From Phlegmacium glaucopus (Eukaryota; Basidiomycota; Agaricomycetes; Agaricales; Cortinariaceae), in the NCBI GenBank assembly GCA_015039465.1, contig MU130567.1, forward strand, positions 77,239-141,238: a stretch of 64,000 nt of DNA, read 5' to 3'. Below are positions 1 through 12,013 of the stretch, one piece after another (within the stretch, counting starts at the first letter, position 1; every line of letters starts with the position of its first letter). A model generated the notes under the pieces. That model made no database searches and was not told where the DNA came from. It saw only the letters and a list, made by a program, of their open reading frames with translations. The position numbers and the translations under genes were made by a program.

Positions 1-2700
1 CTTATTTTCTCTGCCATACACCTATATAGAATTTTATAGTTCCTTCTAGTGAGTGGTGTTTGTCCTGGTCAAGTTCCTCGAAAGCTCGTGTCGCCAGAAT
101 GGGAAGTTGCTCGGACAACTTCGTTACCTGATGCTATTCTCGTTCTCGTCCGACCACGACAGCTCGGTGTGACCGTTCTAATTCCACAAAGTATATCTTT
201 TTTTACCATGCCTTAAAGAAATGTCTAAGAAATTTCTACGTATTCAAACTGACTATCTAAGTCCCTGCAACTAACGCAATACCCGGTTCTTGACCTTGCT
301 TTAGGTCCTCCGCTTCCCGTATTAAGGTGCTAGACAAGCCAAATGACCCTTCCCTCTCTTGTAGTAATATAAACCCAACGTTAGACCACAGTACATTCGT
401 AAAGTAGATCGTCTTCCTATATCGACTGTAGTACAATTTATCCGACAGCTTTCACCGACGATGTCCGTGCCTGTTAACCAGGTTTCACAACTTTAGTTCG
501 TACATACAGTAACTACAGTAAATTAGTTCAAAGGTCATGATTGGTTCTCGCAAAGATCACCGTTATAAACAAAATCACAACTAGTCTTCACCGACGAGCA
601 TCTGTTGGAACGATTCCCCAAACTGGAGATGCTAAAAGGGGTATGGAGCGGTAGTCTAAGTAAGGGGCAAAGGGCGTGCTTCCGAAAGTAAGTTGTTCCT
701 TAGAAGGACCTCCTACTCTGTAGTTATCGTACACCTTCGCTGGTACCTGTTTAAGTATATAAAAGCGAGCCTTGTAGGTTTAGAGAAGTCTTCAATTTTG
801 TCCCTAGACGTTTCTGCTACCAAGTCCACAACCTGCATACACTTTAAGGTGATTATGACCAAAATAAGTTGACTATCTACTTGAGTCCGAACAAGTTGAT
901 GCTTAGTCGTGGAGTAGCGTTCACCTTGACTACTTTTCTTTGGCCAATAAGTACAAACCCTTTTCTTTCATTCCAGCAAAAAACAGTTCTTTACAATTCT
1001 ATAATTGGTACGGTTGGATCCGGTTTCCTGCAGTCCTTCTCGTCGCGTGATCACCTACGTTAAGGTAATGTAACAACCAGAAGGAATTGTAGAAATACTA
1101 GAACAAACACCAAGACACCTGCCAGCCTAGTCGTTTTCTTCACGAACTATTACGCCTCCCTAAGAACTTCGCTTTACCCTAAGGTCTCACCGTCACTGTA
1201 CAAATCATACTCTTACATTAGAAACCTCTCATCAATTCTTCACGAACTATTACGTCTCCCTAAGAACTTCGCTTTACCCTAAGGTCTCACCGTCGCTGTA
1301 CAAATCATACTCTTACATTAGAAACCTCTCATCAAAAAATTTACCTGTACGATACAATAACATGGTCTAAGTACTATGGACTTGTTTTCTCTGCCTTTAT
1401 CTTCCTTGACGTAACCTACTAGGTAACGTGTAACATGTTCCTTGGGTGTGGGTGACCACGGGTGAATGTAATGGAACAGTGGCTGTGAGTGTTGGCTGAG
1501 TCCGTCCGTCATACTCCTTATCTATCAGGTTGTCTATTTATTTAATCTCCCATATTATGTAAGTTACAACCAGCTCCTACCCATAATGACGTAATTATAT
1601 ATTGATCTACAGCTTATATTCAAAAAAACCCTTTGCCTTACCACTAAAAACAGCCTGAGCTTTCTATTTAGACATACGGTTTTATAGTTTACGGACCTCA
1701 CTGGCTCCCTTTCCCACTGGATGAGCAACTACCGGACTAGTTGGACAGGTCGTAGAACATCTGCGTACAGTTGATGTGGTGTCTGTAGTGAAGGCCGAGA
1801 GTAATGCTACTACAGTGGAGAGGTTCGAGGATACTGTCGTAACAACTTCCCTTCCGCTGTCACCAAAACCGTCTTGTGTTTTTTAAATACAAGGAACGGT
1901 AGCACTGCCTACCACTCCCTCCATAGTACTTATTTCCCAACCTAAAATGCTACAAGCTTCCGAGGGAGATGGGTCCCCATGGCTGCTCTCCTTACCTAGC
2001 GTCGACACGCCGCAAAGCTTCACTAGACACAGACATGTTCAAAGGTCTATCCCGCCAACGCAACTGGTATTTTAGCTGGTGTGTCTATCTGTCAAAATAG
2101 GATTCTTTGATAGTCTTTTCCCACTCGTTATTATTTTTACGTATGTATGTGAAGCTCTGCCACCACCCCCATCTGGTGCCTAACTTCCGTAACTTATTCA
2201 AAAACACGCTCCTAAAACCTTAACTCGACGTTCAACTGCGTATTTCGTCGAGGTTATATTTGTGGTGTTTGTTAATCGTAAATCTTTTAATTTAACTGCA
2301 TCTCTTACATGAACTATGTAGTTATCTATTGTCCGACTTGTGTTTTCATCCTCCTTCCTAGAACCTCTACCCCTACTGTATCGCGTAGTTTTAAGCGGTT
2401 TAACCCTTCTGTGGGCTCCTTACCTTTGCCATATGGGCTTATATAACTAATACCTGTTATCCTAATAACCCCTTCATGTCTATATACCTTCTCGTGTCTT
2501 CTACCGAAATGAGCATTTGTTATTCGTGTTTTTTGGTCTTTTAACTTAACTAACGTTTGGTTTCAGTCGGATTCTTAACTGCTTTAGGTTACAGTAGTTT
2601 ATATTCTGCTTACGGTATCCTCTCCGGATTAGGACGTTTTGTACCTGATAAAGCATTTGTTCTATGGGAAGGAGGTCGGGTTGGCACCGCTGTATCTCGA
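1..2700. other. Block displayed reversed but not complemented (mirror-image sequence)
   Basis: None of the six normal frames holds a convincing gene here. Read from high to low coordinate without complementing, the text becomes gene-like. From 2280 to 2152 an open stretch ends at a GTGTAT donor. A 51-nt intron ends in TTTCTTAG at 2101. A 126-codon open frame then runs from 2100 to a TAG at 1720, including SDVCGVVDMRLQDAGQVDQA. A second mirrored frame at about 847 to 687 contains TSEEIWMFRAKIYEFVHGRF and ends in TGA. A third short mirrored frame lies at about 205-60. Another mirrored intron with a TTTTGCAG acceptor lies near 2660-2630. The right edge is between about 2640 and 2715, where the normal WD40 gene begins; the left edge is outside the window. 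I do not recognise the mirrored protein. DNA replication cannot make such sequence, so I infer an assembly or data-handling error. Confidence 0.8.
1136..1335. repeat. Tandem duplication of a 100-bp unit
   Basis: Units 1136-1235 and 1236-1335 are identical apart from two substitutions (near 1155 and 1195). They lie inside the mirror-image block, so the true orientation is uncertain. The 100-bp period is not a multiple of three, so the duplication would shift any reading frame that crossed it. Confidence 0.9.
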
Positions 2701-2712
2701 CCTGTTATATCT

Positions 2713-3311
2713 TCACCCATCGTCCGGATGGGTGGTAGGGTTAGGAGAGTTGCAACTGTCGTCCAGACAGGGGATGCGAAGAAGACAGGTGAGTCCGTCG
2801 CCCAGACGGGGGATGCGAGGAAGAGAAGTGAGTCCTTTGTCCAGACACGGAATACGAGGAGGAGACTTGCGCCTGTCGCCCAGGTGGCTATTGGGTTTGT
2901 GATACAGACAGCTGTGTTGGTACATCAAGACGAGCCCTCTTCCAGTCCCGAAGCAGAGTGTGTTACCATGCTCAGACACTCCAGACAACCACTGGACACA
3001 AGTTATTTGGCCCCATCTTTCCAGGTCATCCTCAATAACTTGATAGATCTGCTTGCGGGTAATATCCCATATACGTAGTTTCTCGTCGTCACCTACAGGT
3101 AACCTGTCAGCATTATCCTCACATCAAGGTGTAGCACATACCTCCACTGGCAAGGAATTTTGCGTCCGGCGCAAATGCAAGGGTATTGATAGGACCATCT
3201 GTCCCAGATAAACGCGTGTACAATCTATAGTCCTATAAATAGTTAATATGGGGAATTGACATTGGTGTAGAGTCCTACTTGATCCACGGGTTGTTGTCGG
3301 AAGAATGACAT
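2713..3311 (-). pseudogene. Truncated WD40-repeat protein (mobile-element-associated agaricomycete type)
   Basis: Minus-strand exons 3311-3279 (start MSFFRQQPVDQ), 3232-3142 and 3092-2713 join in phase with GT/AG introns. The second exon gives GTDGPINTLAFAPDAKFLAS and the third DDEKLRIWDITRKQIYQ, one good WD40 blade, followed by FGTGRGLVLMYQH. This resembles the N-terminus of a multicopy WD40 family common in agaricomycete genomes. After YQH the expected following blades are absent. The frame instead enters a 39-bp minisatellite and stops at about 2713, next to the edge of the mirror-image block. The gene is therefore truncated, or its remainder was lost at an assembly join. A function as a protein-interaction scaffold is only family knowledge. 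Confidence 0.65.
2757..2885. repeat. Minisatellite, about 3.3 units of 39 bp
   Basis: Imperfect units begin near 2759, 2797 and 2836, each with a core like CCAGACNGGGGATGCGAGGA. It is read through by the end of the WD40 fragment. An ORF on the plus strand across 2557-3078 is produced largely by this repeat. Confidence 0.8.
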
Positions 3312-3534
3312 TATGGATGACAGAGGCGGGCAGTGGATATGAAGACGAGGAAGAAAGATGAGGACGAAGTGGCAGAGAAACGCCTTTTAAATCCATTCAT
3401 TAATTGTTATTGATCCATGGCAACGCCTATTGTTGCTAGCTCCGAAACCTGTTATGAATCTTCAGGGACGCTTCAAAATTCGAAACAAAGAGGATGGTAT
3501 GTATAAATAGGACTGAATTTGACAATCGGACGTC

Positions 3535-4355
3535 ATGTCGTCTTTCCCAATCAAATCTCATCTCCCGCTTATCACAACTCGTGTCGAGTTCAATTTCAAC
3601 TCACTGCCCCCTCCCCCTCAAATTACACCTCGCCGCGACTTTGGTGCGCAGATTCGTCATCAGGCTCAGTATAGTTCAGAGCTCCACAGTCGCCCCAGGC
3701 CTCGCAAAAAAACTCCTGCCAGGGCTCAGTCTGTTGAATTTGACCTTCAGTCAGAGTCCGACCTGACCAACCTGTCAGACGGGGAGGATTCCGATGATGT
3801 GGGTGATGTCCAATTGGCCCTAGGACCGATCCCAAAGCCAGCAGGAGAGGCAGGAAAAAGAAACAGCGGGGGCTTTAACCTCGAAAGAGAGATGCACTGG
3901 CCCAAGAAACACTTTAACGAATTTAAGGTAAGCATTCATTGGTAAATTGATTAGAATGGCACTTACCCCTCGTCAGAAATATATCAAGACCGAAGTCGCT
4001 GCAAAACTCAACATTAAGAAATGTTTCACTAATCAGACGCCGGCGCAAGTTGAGAGCATTATTCAATCAGTAAGTTCCGGATAATAGAAGATAGAGATAG
4101 TTAACTTACCTCTGTGTGTAGACTGCCCAGAAGTTTGGCATCGAAAACGTCTATGTCAACAATTGGCCAATACGAGAGGCGTTGAAGGCAAGGCTGAAGT
4201 ATACGAGTGACTGGGAAAAGAAGAAGGAGGACAGGAAGATTCAGGCTGAACTGAAGGAGGTATGACCCATTTAATGAATACAGACGACATTCGGCTGACA
4301 GTCAGCATAGGTTTTAAAGCCATTCAAGGGCAAGGGCAAGGCTAAGGAGGGTTGA
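3535..4355 (+). CDS. Small lysine-rich hypothetical protein, 222 aa, four exons
   Basis: Exons 3535-3927, 3977-4069, 4122-4259 and 4311-4355 join in phase with GTAAGC/GTAAGT/GTATGA donors and TCAG/GTAG/ATAG acceptors. The predicted product starts MSSFPIKSHL and has an acidic Ser/Asp-rich middle (LSDGEDSDDVGDV). A conserved-looking helical C-terminal half follows (YIKTEVAAKLNIKKCF, WPIREALKARLKYTSDWEKK), and it ends KPFKGKGKAKEG. I do not recognise a named domain. The layout, with a variable N-terminus and charged helical C-terminus, resembles short multicopy proteins found near transposons in agaricomycetes. It lies just upstream of the Plavaka transposase on the same strand, but nothing shows that it belongs to that element. 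Confidence 0.65.
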
Positions 4356-4692
4356 GTCGCTTGGGTAGTGTAACAATAGTAGCAGCCGATCATAGCCCCG
4401 ACAATAATGAGAGCCGTTTCGAAGTTCCTTGTAGGAATAAAGCTTTGGATGGAATAGGGATTTGGATTGTGATCAGGATGATCCTAATCAACGAGGTGAT
4501 GAACAAACGTGAGGGAGAAGTTGGAGCAACAACAACCTTGTCTGACACAAAAATTTAGACTCCAGCCAAACTCAGATCTTGCGATGGTGGTTCAACTCAG
4601 TCGATATCTGTCTGACTGTCATCAACGCCGCGTCAACAATAATGAACAACCCCACTCTCAATATATCGGATCATCCAATGTATTGTATTTAT

Positions 4693-4727
4693 AAAGGAAT
4701 ACTTTGGATCATCCAGAGTATTCCTTT
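4693..4727. repeat. Perfect 11-bp inverted repeat (hairpin)
   Basis: AAAGGAATACT at 4693-4703 pairs perfectly with AGTATTCCTTT at 4717-4727 around a 13-nt loop, about 290 bp before the transposase start. It could be a regulatory or transposon-internal structure; no function can be assigned. Confidence 0.7.
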
Positions 4728-5016
4728 TTGTGGAGGCTACTCAATCTCTTGTTCACCATTCGTTGCTTCGTTTCATGGACCGGGAGCCCTTGTTTTTTTT
4801 TGGTTCCATCCACTCGCTCTCTTTCAGGGATGGTGCCAATGGGTCAACACCGCACCAACACCTTGTTTTCGTCGAGCAACAGGTTTCTTGGGTGCGTTGT
4901 TCTGTTTCATTCTTTGAGATACTGTGGCTAATATAAATGGCCACAGACTTTGTCGTCCACTCCCTACAAGTGTTCTGGTTTACCACTGCACTTTCCTCCC
5001 TTTCCTAACCGATACC

Positions 5017-8000
5017 ATGCCGGTCTGCTTCTGTATTGCGGCAGGCTGCTCCACTGCTGGAGGCATTCATCCCGTTTCTCGTGAACCCCTTGGGAGAAAG
5101 GTCGATGGCCGCACGTTCCTAGCCCATAAAAACGCCGACAGACGGGCGGCCCTTTGTACTGCACTGCAGAATACTGAAGCCACCGTCGACAGTCAGCTCG
5201 AAGAGATCACGGCACATCTTTCAGCAAGTGTGCTCGCAGATGAAGTTTCCGGACCGCCTCAGAACCCTGGCGGCTCACTTTGGTCGAGACTTGACAGTTC
5301 TGAGGATTACTCACCCAGAGATAAAAGTTCTACATCTGAACGAACACAAACCCAGTCATCAATACCGTTACCAGCTGCTCAAAATTCTCATCCAAGTTCG
5401 CATCCCCAAAATTCTCATCCAAGTTTGCATCCCCAAAGTCGTAGTGCCACCTCCTTGCACTCTCCACCTCTTCAAGCCGGTTCGAAGCGCTCTCGAGAGG
5501 CTGCCATCCTCGCGTGCTTGACTGATATTGAAGTAGAGGTCGACTCTTTCCGTCATGAAGCCCAGGACCACCTTATCCATCTAGGCCGACCACCCTCCTC
5601 TGGTCCACCCACTTCCTTTCCTCACGCGGACTTGTTACAGCTATCCAATGATCTCAAATCTCAATTGGAGACAATAACGTTTAAGACGCCGGCTGTTCTC
5701 ACACTCAAGGACTCAATTATGCGCAAGTTGCAAAATATCGACTTCAAAGTGACAACTGCAAAGAAAGCTTGGAATCAGGAGCTATCTGACATCAAGGCCA
5801 TGAAGACACCCAACTATGGGCTCCCTCATGAAACAGGTAATATTAGTTTTCATTAATGTTCAAATTTATATACCGACCATCCTCTACTAGGCCATCATTT
5901 CAAACCCCTCCTTCAAAATGTCAACCCAGTGCTTCAAGTGGCTTTCTTCATGATTACCGTATGTCATGTTTTGCTTGGTGTGAGCCGTCGCGGTTGCACG
6001 TTTATGTTGAGGATGGTCCAATACATCATTCACCTGTCACTTCTTCGCCTCGGCCCCAATCTATCCCAAGGAGACGAAAAACTCCTCGGCGACATCCCAA
6101 CCGACCCTCGTGCAACCGAAAAGGCTTTTTCCCTTGATAACAAAACCACGATCCTTGCTGTCTGTCCAAACCCCAACTGTCATTTCACATATGAGCCAAC
6201 CTTCAAGGCAGATTCTCCTATTCCTATCTATCCCGATATGTGCAATCATCGTGAATTTTCAGGTGCAAAGAAGTGTGGCACACCTCTTCTCAAACCACGA
6301 CGTGTGGACGGACACACAATATACCTCCCGATTAAGCCCTTTGTCGCCTTCAGTTTCAAGGACTGGTTGGGTGGCCTGTTGTCACATTCTGGGTTTGAGG
6401 GAAAGATGGACAATGCCTGGGCATCATACAAAGACAGGTCAACTCCCCCAAAGGAAATGAAGGATATTTTTGATGCCGAAATCCTACGTAACTTCAAGGG
6501 ATTTGATGGACAGCACTTCAGTGCTGGTGGCGATGAAGGCCGGTACATCTTTTCCCTTTGTGTGGACTACTTCAACCCACTGGGCAACAAACAGGCTGGG
6601 AAGAAGAAGTCTATCGGCCTGATATCACTCGTTTGTCTCAATCTTCCTCCAGAAATGCGTTATAAACCAGAAAACATGTTTCTATTTGGGATCATTCCAG
6701 GTCCAAATGAACCCCCTTTAACCTGTCTCAATCATTACCTTCGCCTACTCGTAGACATGCTGTTGGAATTTTGGTACAATGGCATTCGTTTTTCTCGCAC
6801 TGCTGCCTATTATTACGGGAGGGTCGTTCAGTGTGCTCTCATATGTCTAGTCTCCAATCTCCCTGCAGCTCGTAAAACCAGTGGCTTTGCATCAATTCAC
6901 CATACGCAAATGTGTGCAATGTGTCACTGCACACAACGACCAGAAGATCCCTTGAATGATTCATTTGCAACCTTAGGCAAGCAACGAACGAATGAAGACA
7001 TCCGCAATTCAGCTCAGGTTTATCTCAATGCTGAGAACGAGAAGGACAGATCCGAGGCTGTCCATAACACTGGGATACGGTGGTCCGAATTATTCCGCCT
7101 TCCATATTTTGATACCTCTTGCTTTGTCGTCGTTGACGCCATGCATAACTTATTTCTTGGCTTGGTCCAAGAACATTTCGACATTCTCGGAATTCGATTG
7201 AACAATACGAACAGCAAAACAACACCATCTATCGTCGTTGATATTCCGGAAGGGTCGATCAATAGGCTAAACATCCATGAATGCAAGAGTGTCACTCGCT
7301 TGATCAATATCCTGGAAGCTCCTATCAAAAAAGAATTGAAGTCAGGAGCTGGGTATGACGTGTACTTCAAGCGATTATTTCCCCTACATCGAGCAGCACT
7401 CGAGTTAGTCTGTACATCGGTTGGCGCTCCCTTGAAGCGGAATTCCGAACATATCAAAAAAAGTAAACTCAACAAACCTGAATTCATTCACTCAATTCTC
7501 GCATGGGTGAGTATTGATACATACATTTCTAAACACAGACTCTTATGCTTACATCTTATCTATATAGCGACTCACCCAAACTGAAACTCCTCAGAATTTT
7601 ACCAGTGGGGCTATTCTTACAGCTCAGGAGATGGCTGAGATCCGATCCGACATTGAAAACATGATCACACCTTCCTGGCTCACATCAGTTCCGACCAACC
7701 TCGGTGAACCAAGCCACGGCAAACTCAAGGCTGACCAATGGCGGACACTTGGTACAACTTACCTCCCTATTTCACTTATTCGCCTTTGGGACCAGTTGGA
7801 AGACAGTAGCGACAAGCATTCCCAGCAATGTAAGAAGTTGCTCGAAGTCACGCTGTCTCTAATCTCAGCAGTTGTCATCGCCTCCTCTCGGACCACTTCG
7901 AAGGAGAAAGCTGATCTCTATCTTCATTACATGCAAAACTACCTCCAAGGACTTCACGAATTGTTTCCTCAATATAGATTCCTTCCAAATCAGCATATGG

Positions 8001-8860
8001 CACTCCATCTTGCTGAGTATTTGCGGTTCTATGGTCCGGTACATTCATGGTGGACCTTCCCCTTTGAACGTTTAATCGGAATGTTGCAACGTATTCCGAA
8101 TAACTTTCAAAATGGTAAGCTTCTTTTCATCTTCATGAACTTGTCTCAGTGTTCCTCCAGGTAAACTTGAAGAAACAATATCTACCTCTTTTGCAAAGTC
8201 TGCTAACCTTCGAGCTTTTATGCTCAAAGACGGGTGTCCTCCAGCGATCAAGAATTGCAGCGGCCATTTCTCTAAATTAATTGACCCACAAGTACGCAAC
8301 ACCCTACGTACGGACATTGCTCGCTTCCTGTCTCTCGAAGATGAGGCTGATGCACCTGCTGATATTACGGGTCGGATGACCGTTATTGCAGAAGGGCCAT
8401 ACAAAGCGCTGCAAACCTATTTCAATTCCACGAAAGGAACCCCACGCGAAGCCAAAATCTTGAATAGTTATACATTAAATGGCTTGACCTTCTCCACCTT
8501 TACTCGTCACCGGGGCAACAGCTTCATTCTTGTTCGTCGCCCTTCACTTCCTTCACTTCCGGCTCGGATTGAAAGTATCCTTCAAGTACCAACTGGGGAA
8601 ACTTATTTCGTTGTTCGGTTCTACCTCAAAACTATGTCTGAAGACCCATTTGAAAAATATCCTCTTCTTCAGTCATCACTCTGGTCTCAAGATCTTGGAC
8701 AACTTGTAATCGTCAAGCCGCAGGATGTTGAGTCACACTTTGCTGGGCTTTCTTTTGTATGGCTTGGTGCTGAATGTCTGGCTGTTGTATCTTTATCTCG
8801 GGTAAGTACTCCTTTTTCCATCCTTTGAATGAATATTGACCTTTCACGCAGGAATACTAG
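5017..8860 (+). CDS. Plavaka-type (CACTA-related) transposase, five exons
   Basis: Exons 5017-5836, 5891-7506, 7568-8114, 8161-8801 and 8852-8860 join in phase to about 1,210 aa, in the size range of full-length Plavaka/Tnp2-like transposases. The start ATG at 5017 opens a Cys-containing N-terminus (MPVCFCIAAGCSTAGG). A Ser/Pro-rich linker follows. The transposase core contains the diagnostic VVVDAMHNLFLGLVQEHF (about residue 690), WWTFPFERLIGMLQRIPNN near residue 990, and GKLEETISTSFAKSANLRA across the third splice junction. The core therefore looks intact. The family is thought to use an RNase H-fold catalytic domain to move DNA by cut-and-paste; activity is not shown here. Possible weak points are the 9-nt last exon (Glu-Tyr-stop) and the absence of a visible left terminus. 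Confidence 0.85.
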
Positions 8861-9099
8861 TTCTCTATTCAACTTTTCTCTGTAGCATGCGTCAATTCAA
8901 CCTGTTTTAATCCTTATTTTCCCGCTCTTGTACCTTGTAGTTGTTTATCCAGGAAATCTGTCTCTTTTTGGTCCTCCGGGGTCATCTGTTCTATACTTTT
9001 ATTCTTAGTGGACAAATCACCCTGTACTTGAGCTTTATCCAACTCGATTGTACCATATCTTCAGTCACATTAAATATATTGCATTTCATTGGATTTAAT

Positions 9100-9563
9100 A
9101 TTATTTTGTCCTTGTCGGGGGCGATGTCAGGTCAGATGATGTACCCACGACAGAGGGAGATGTATTCTGCACGGGGCGGAATCAAAATTTCTGATCATGT
9201 TCTGCGATTTGCTAAATCCATCCAGAATCCATCCAGAATGATACATTCTACAAATTGCAGAACGAAAAATTCTCATATCATTTTGCATTATTGCAGAAGG
9301 ATACATTCTGCATTCAGCTAAATTTAGGTAGAATTTTACATTCTGACTAGATTCTAATTGTTTCAAAACCGGTGCAGAAGGAAAAAATCTGCGAAATGCG
9401 GAATTAAGGCAGAACTCAAAATTCTCACTAAATTCTAATTGTCTTCTACGTCTCGGCAGAATTAATTAAGAATTAATCATTCTACCATATAGAGAATTTT
9501 ATGATCTTGCAATTCGTTCTGCAAAGATTCTGCGCGCCGCAGAATATTCCCCTTCCAGCAGTG
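9100..9563 (+). mobile_element. Right terminal region of the Plavaka element with subterminal repeats
   Basis: A stretch of about 440 bp is packed with short motifs in both orientations: TTCTGCA or TGCAGAA, with AATTCT variants, at least 15 times (for example near 9164, 9278, 9290, 9310, 9374, 9456, 9515, 9537). Read on the minus strand the right edge begins CACTGCTGGAAGGGG at 9563, so the terminus has the CACT(G/A) end expected of CACTA-like elements. Dense subterminal repeats are the usual transposase binding sites of that group. I did not find the matching left inverted repeat upstream of 5017. Confidence 0.6.
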
Positions 9564-9734
9564 TCACTGACTTTGACTAGTCATCATGACCTGACTATCG
9601 ACTTTAGTCACCGACTGTCCAACACTGTAGCCACGGTATCGGCATCTGCCCGGGCCTCGGGGGAGACTACTTAGCAACACATGATAGGTCACTACTTTGA
9701 AATTGGGATAAGCATTTTCCTTATATGTAGCGGC

Positions 9735-11695
9735 GTAACAATAAATGATACTAGTAGCAGTGGCACTAGAAATTTAATACGCCAGAATCAAAATGCCGTT
9801 TGGCATCTGGGTAGATAGTTGAACCCGATTTCCAAGGAAGCCAACACTGTATGAAGAGTCAAATTTTGTTAATGAGCTTATACTACCGTTACATGAGTAG
9901 TCAAGTCGCACTTCGACAACACCCAACCTGTAATCATGCATATGATTGAGCATGGCGTTTCGAGTTTTACAGAACATTTCCAAAGTACACCTCAATTGCA
10001 ATATTTAATACAGCGTACATATTACATATATGTTACCCCTTGTTACCTGGAATGATTTTTTTTCTAGATTGCTGATGCGATTTACATACACACTAAGCGA
10101 GGAAGCTTGCAACGTCGTCTAGGGAATGTAAATCCTTGAGTAACCTTCCACTCTGAATAAAAGTAACAAGAGGTTAGGTTATATTTGCTAGTAACCAAAA
10201 AAACATATATGGAACTCACGTTCGACGACAACATGGACAGCAAAGCTTCGAAGATGCACTCCGGGAAGACACTGCTTCTCGGCAATTATCGCACATCGCC
10301 AAACACCTGTTGGAATTTATTAGATGAAGGCTACAAGATTTCGCAAGGACATACCAACAAGGCCAACAAATAATATCCCTCCGCTCATTTGTACGTATGA
10401 TGCATGTAGTAGTAAACAATTGTTGTTAATCTGCATGCATAATGCGTTGCCTCGTTTCCACTGAAGGGAAGTTAATTTCATATGTCGTCATGATCAATAT
10501 CGTCCTCGTCTGTCGTGAGATTCGACCTGTAGTCGCTTGCACCTCCAACACCTCTTTTCAACCAACTCTCTCCAGCCCCGTTTCGTTAGAGGGGGCCTGA
10601 TGAAGTTGCCTGGCTGTGAAATAAATGAGCAAGTACCATCTCCCCGCATCCAGCTCCCATAGGAGTCGTTGGAGAGCCACGTCCGTTTCGGAGAAAGTCG
10701 GTAAATAATCGTACAGCTTCGCCTTGACCATCCTCCTCTCCATCCTCTTCCTCCTCCTCTTCCTCCCCCTCTTCATTTTCATCTTCGATGCTTCGACATG
10801 AATCCCCAGTCCCCAAACGAAGAGGTAAAATTATCATCGTGCTCGTCGTCACTGATTTCTCGGTCTCATGGCCCCTGACCTGACACCTAGTCCACCAAAT
10901 ATACGATCCACTCTTCCTGTAGTCAGCAGTTGTACAAGAGCATTAAGAAATATGGTTAGCATTATAGCTCTGATGAGAACAGTTTCAAATATATTGGGGA
11001 CATAGTTGATTAAGGGGTAGGTGAACCTTGATCCTCCTAGGTATGGCGTAGATTTCAGCCTTGCTAGCGATATAGTGGGACCGGTGGAAGAGACGGACGA
11101 TGACCCAAATAAACGGTGATAGAGTGTACCGTTAAAATGGGAGAGTTAGAGGAAAGAAGCGAGTGTTGTTGGGCTTAAATGATGTCTATAGTGGCGCTTG
11201 GAGACAGAAAGAATGTGAAAAACTGTCAGCTAAGACAGAAGCATCGTAGTTATTTAATGATATCTCATGATAAGAGTAACAACACACACCTGGAAAAGAG
11301 GAATTGCGATGGTAATGATCGCATGCTTGTTAAGGCGTGAAGGACTATCCTTGGTCGATTTGTGGGAATGTGCGATGGGGAAAGGACAAGAAGGAATATC
11401 TGCCATTGTGACAGATATCAGTAAGTAACACAGTCAGCATATGATGGGATAAAAAATACCAGATTGAACGGCGATGTATTGCTAGTGACATTAGCAATCA
11501 GCAAAGCACTTCCAATTCCATTCTATTCCATATAATGCCTTCACGAGCCCTTCAACCAATAACGTGGCACAAACAGTGCAAAAAGTCGCCCAGCAGATAT
11601 CTGCATTTCCTTTTGGCTGCTCCAAACACCCAATCTCTCGACATAGCCAGGATACAACAATGAGCACTGTTCTGGTCTTCACTGCACGAGGGTAT
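9735..11695 (-). pseudogene. Decayed duplicate of the ASI3-like RING gene
   Basis: This is a diverged copy of about 28296-31080. It keeps the last exons: C-terminal GYSRIYIP-stop (10145-10119), the RING half CLAMCDNCREAVSSRSASSK, and the acidic exon (10560-10852). The exon matching 29410-30245 is missing: the sequence jumps from the acidic stretch near 10870 straight to the intron-proximal region that lies at 30250 in the intact copy. The similarity ends at about 11695, so the first membrane segment is also lost. It cannot make the full protein. The duplicated block includes the 3' flank down to 9735. Confidence 0.75.
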
Positions 11696-12013
11696 TGTCA
11701 GGATCATCATTTCGAGCAGCATTGATCCAATGGCCGAGCCGGTGAGTATATTTGATGGTTTCTGTAACGAAGCAGCCCTCTGAAAGGTCAATACCTTCTT
11801 CAACCCCGCAGCCAAGCGGGATGATACATTCGAGACAGGGGCTTGTGCAAATTAGCCAGTGATGGAACTAATGGGAAAGGTTTGACCGAGATGCGGCTGC
11901 GACGTGTTAGCAGTGACTATTCTGACAGCTGGTAAGCTGGTAAACTTGTGATAACGCTGCTGATGTTCCTCAGAAGTGCTGAAGGAATGCTAGACTCGTG
12001 ACCAGTCGTCGAT
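11696..12013. other. Intergenic / unassigned
   Basis: A minus-strand 87-codon frame (11815-11552) straddles the end of the pseudogene, but no domain or splice structure supports it. I see no other gene or repeat here. Confidence 0.4.

Noticed and set aside
2557..3078. 173-codon plus-strand ORF
   Set aside because: It spans the edge of the mirror-image block and owes its length to the 39-bp minisatellite; the minus strand of the same region encodes a recognisable WD40 blade.
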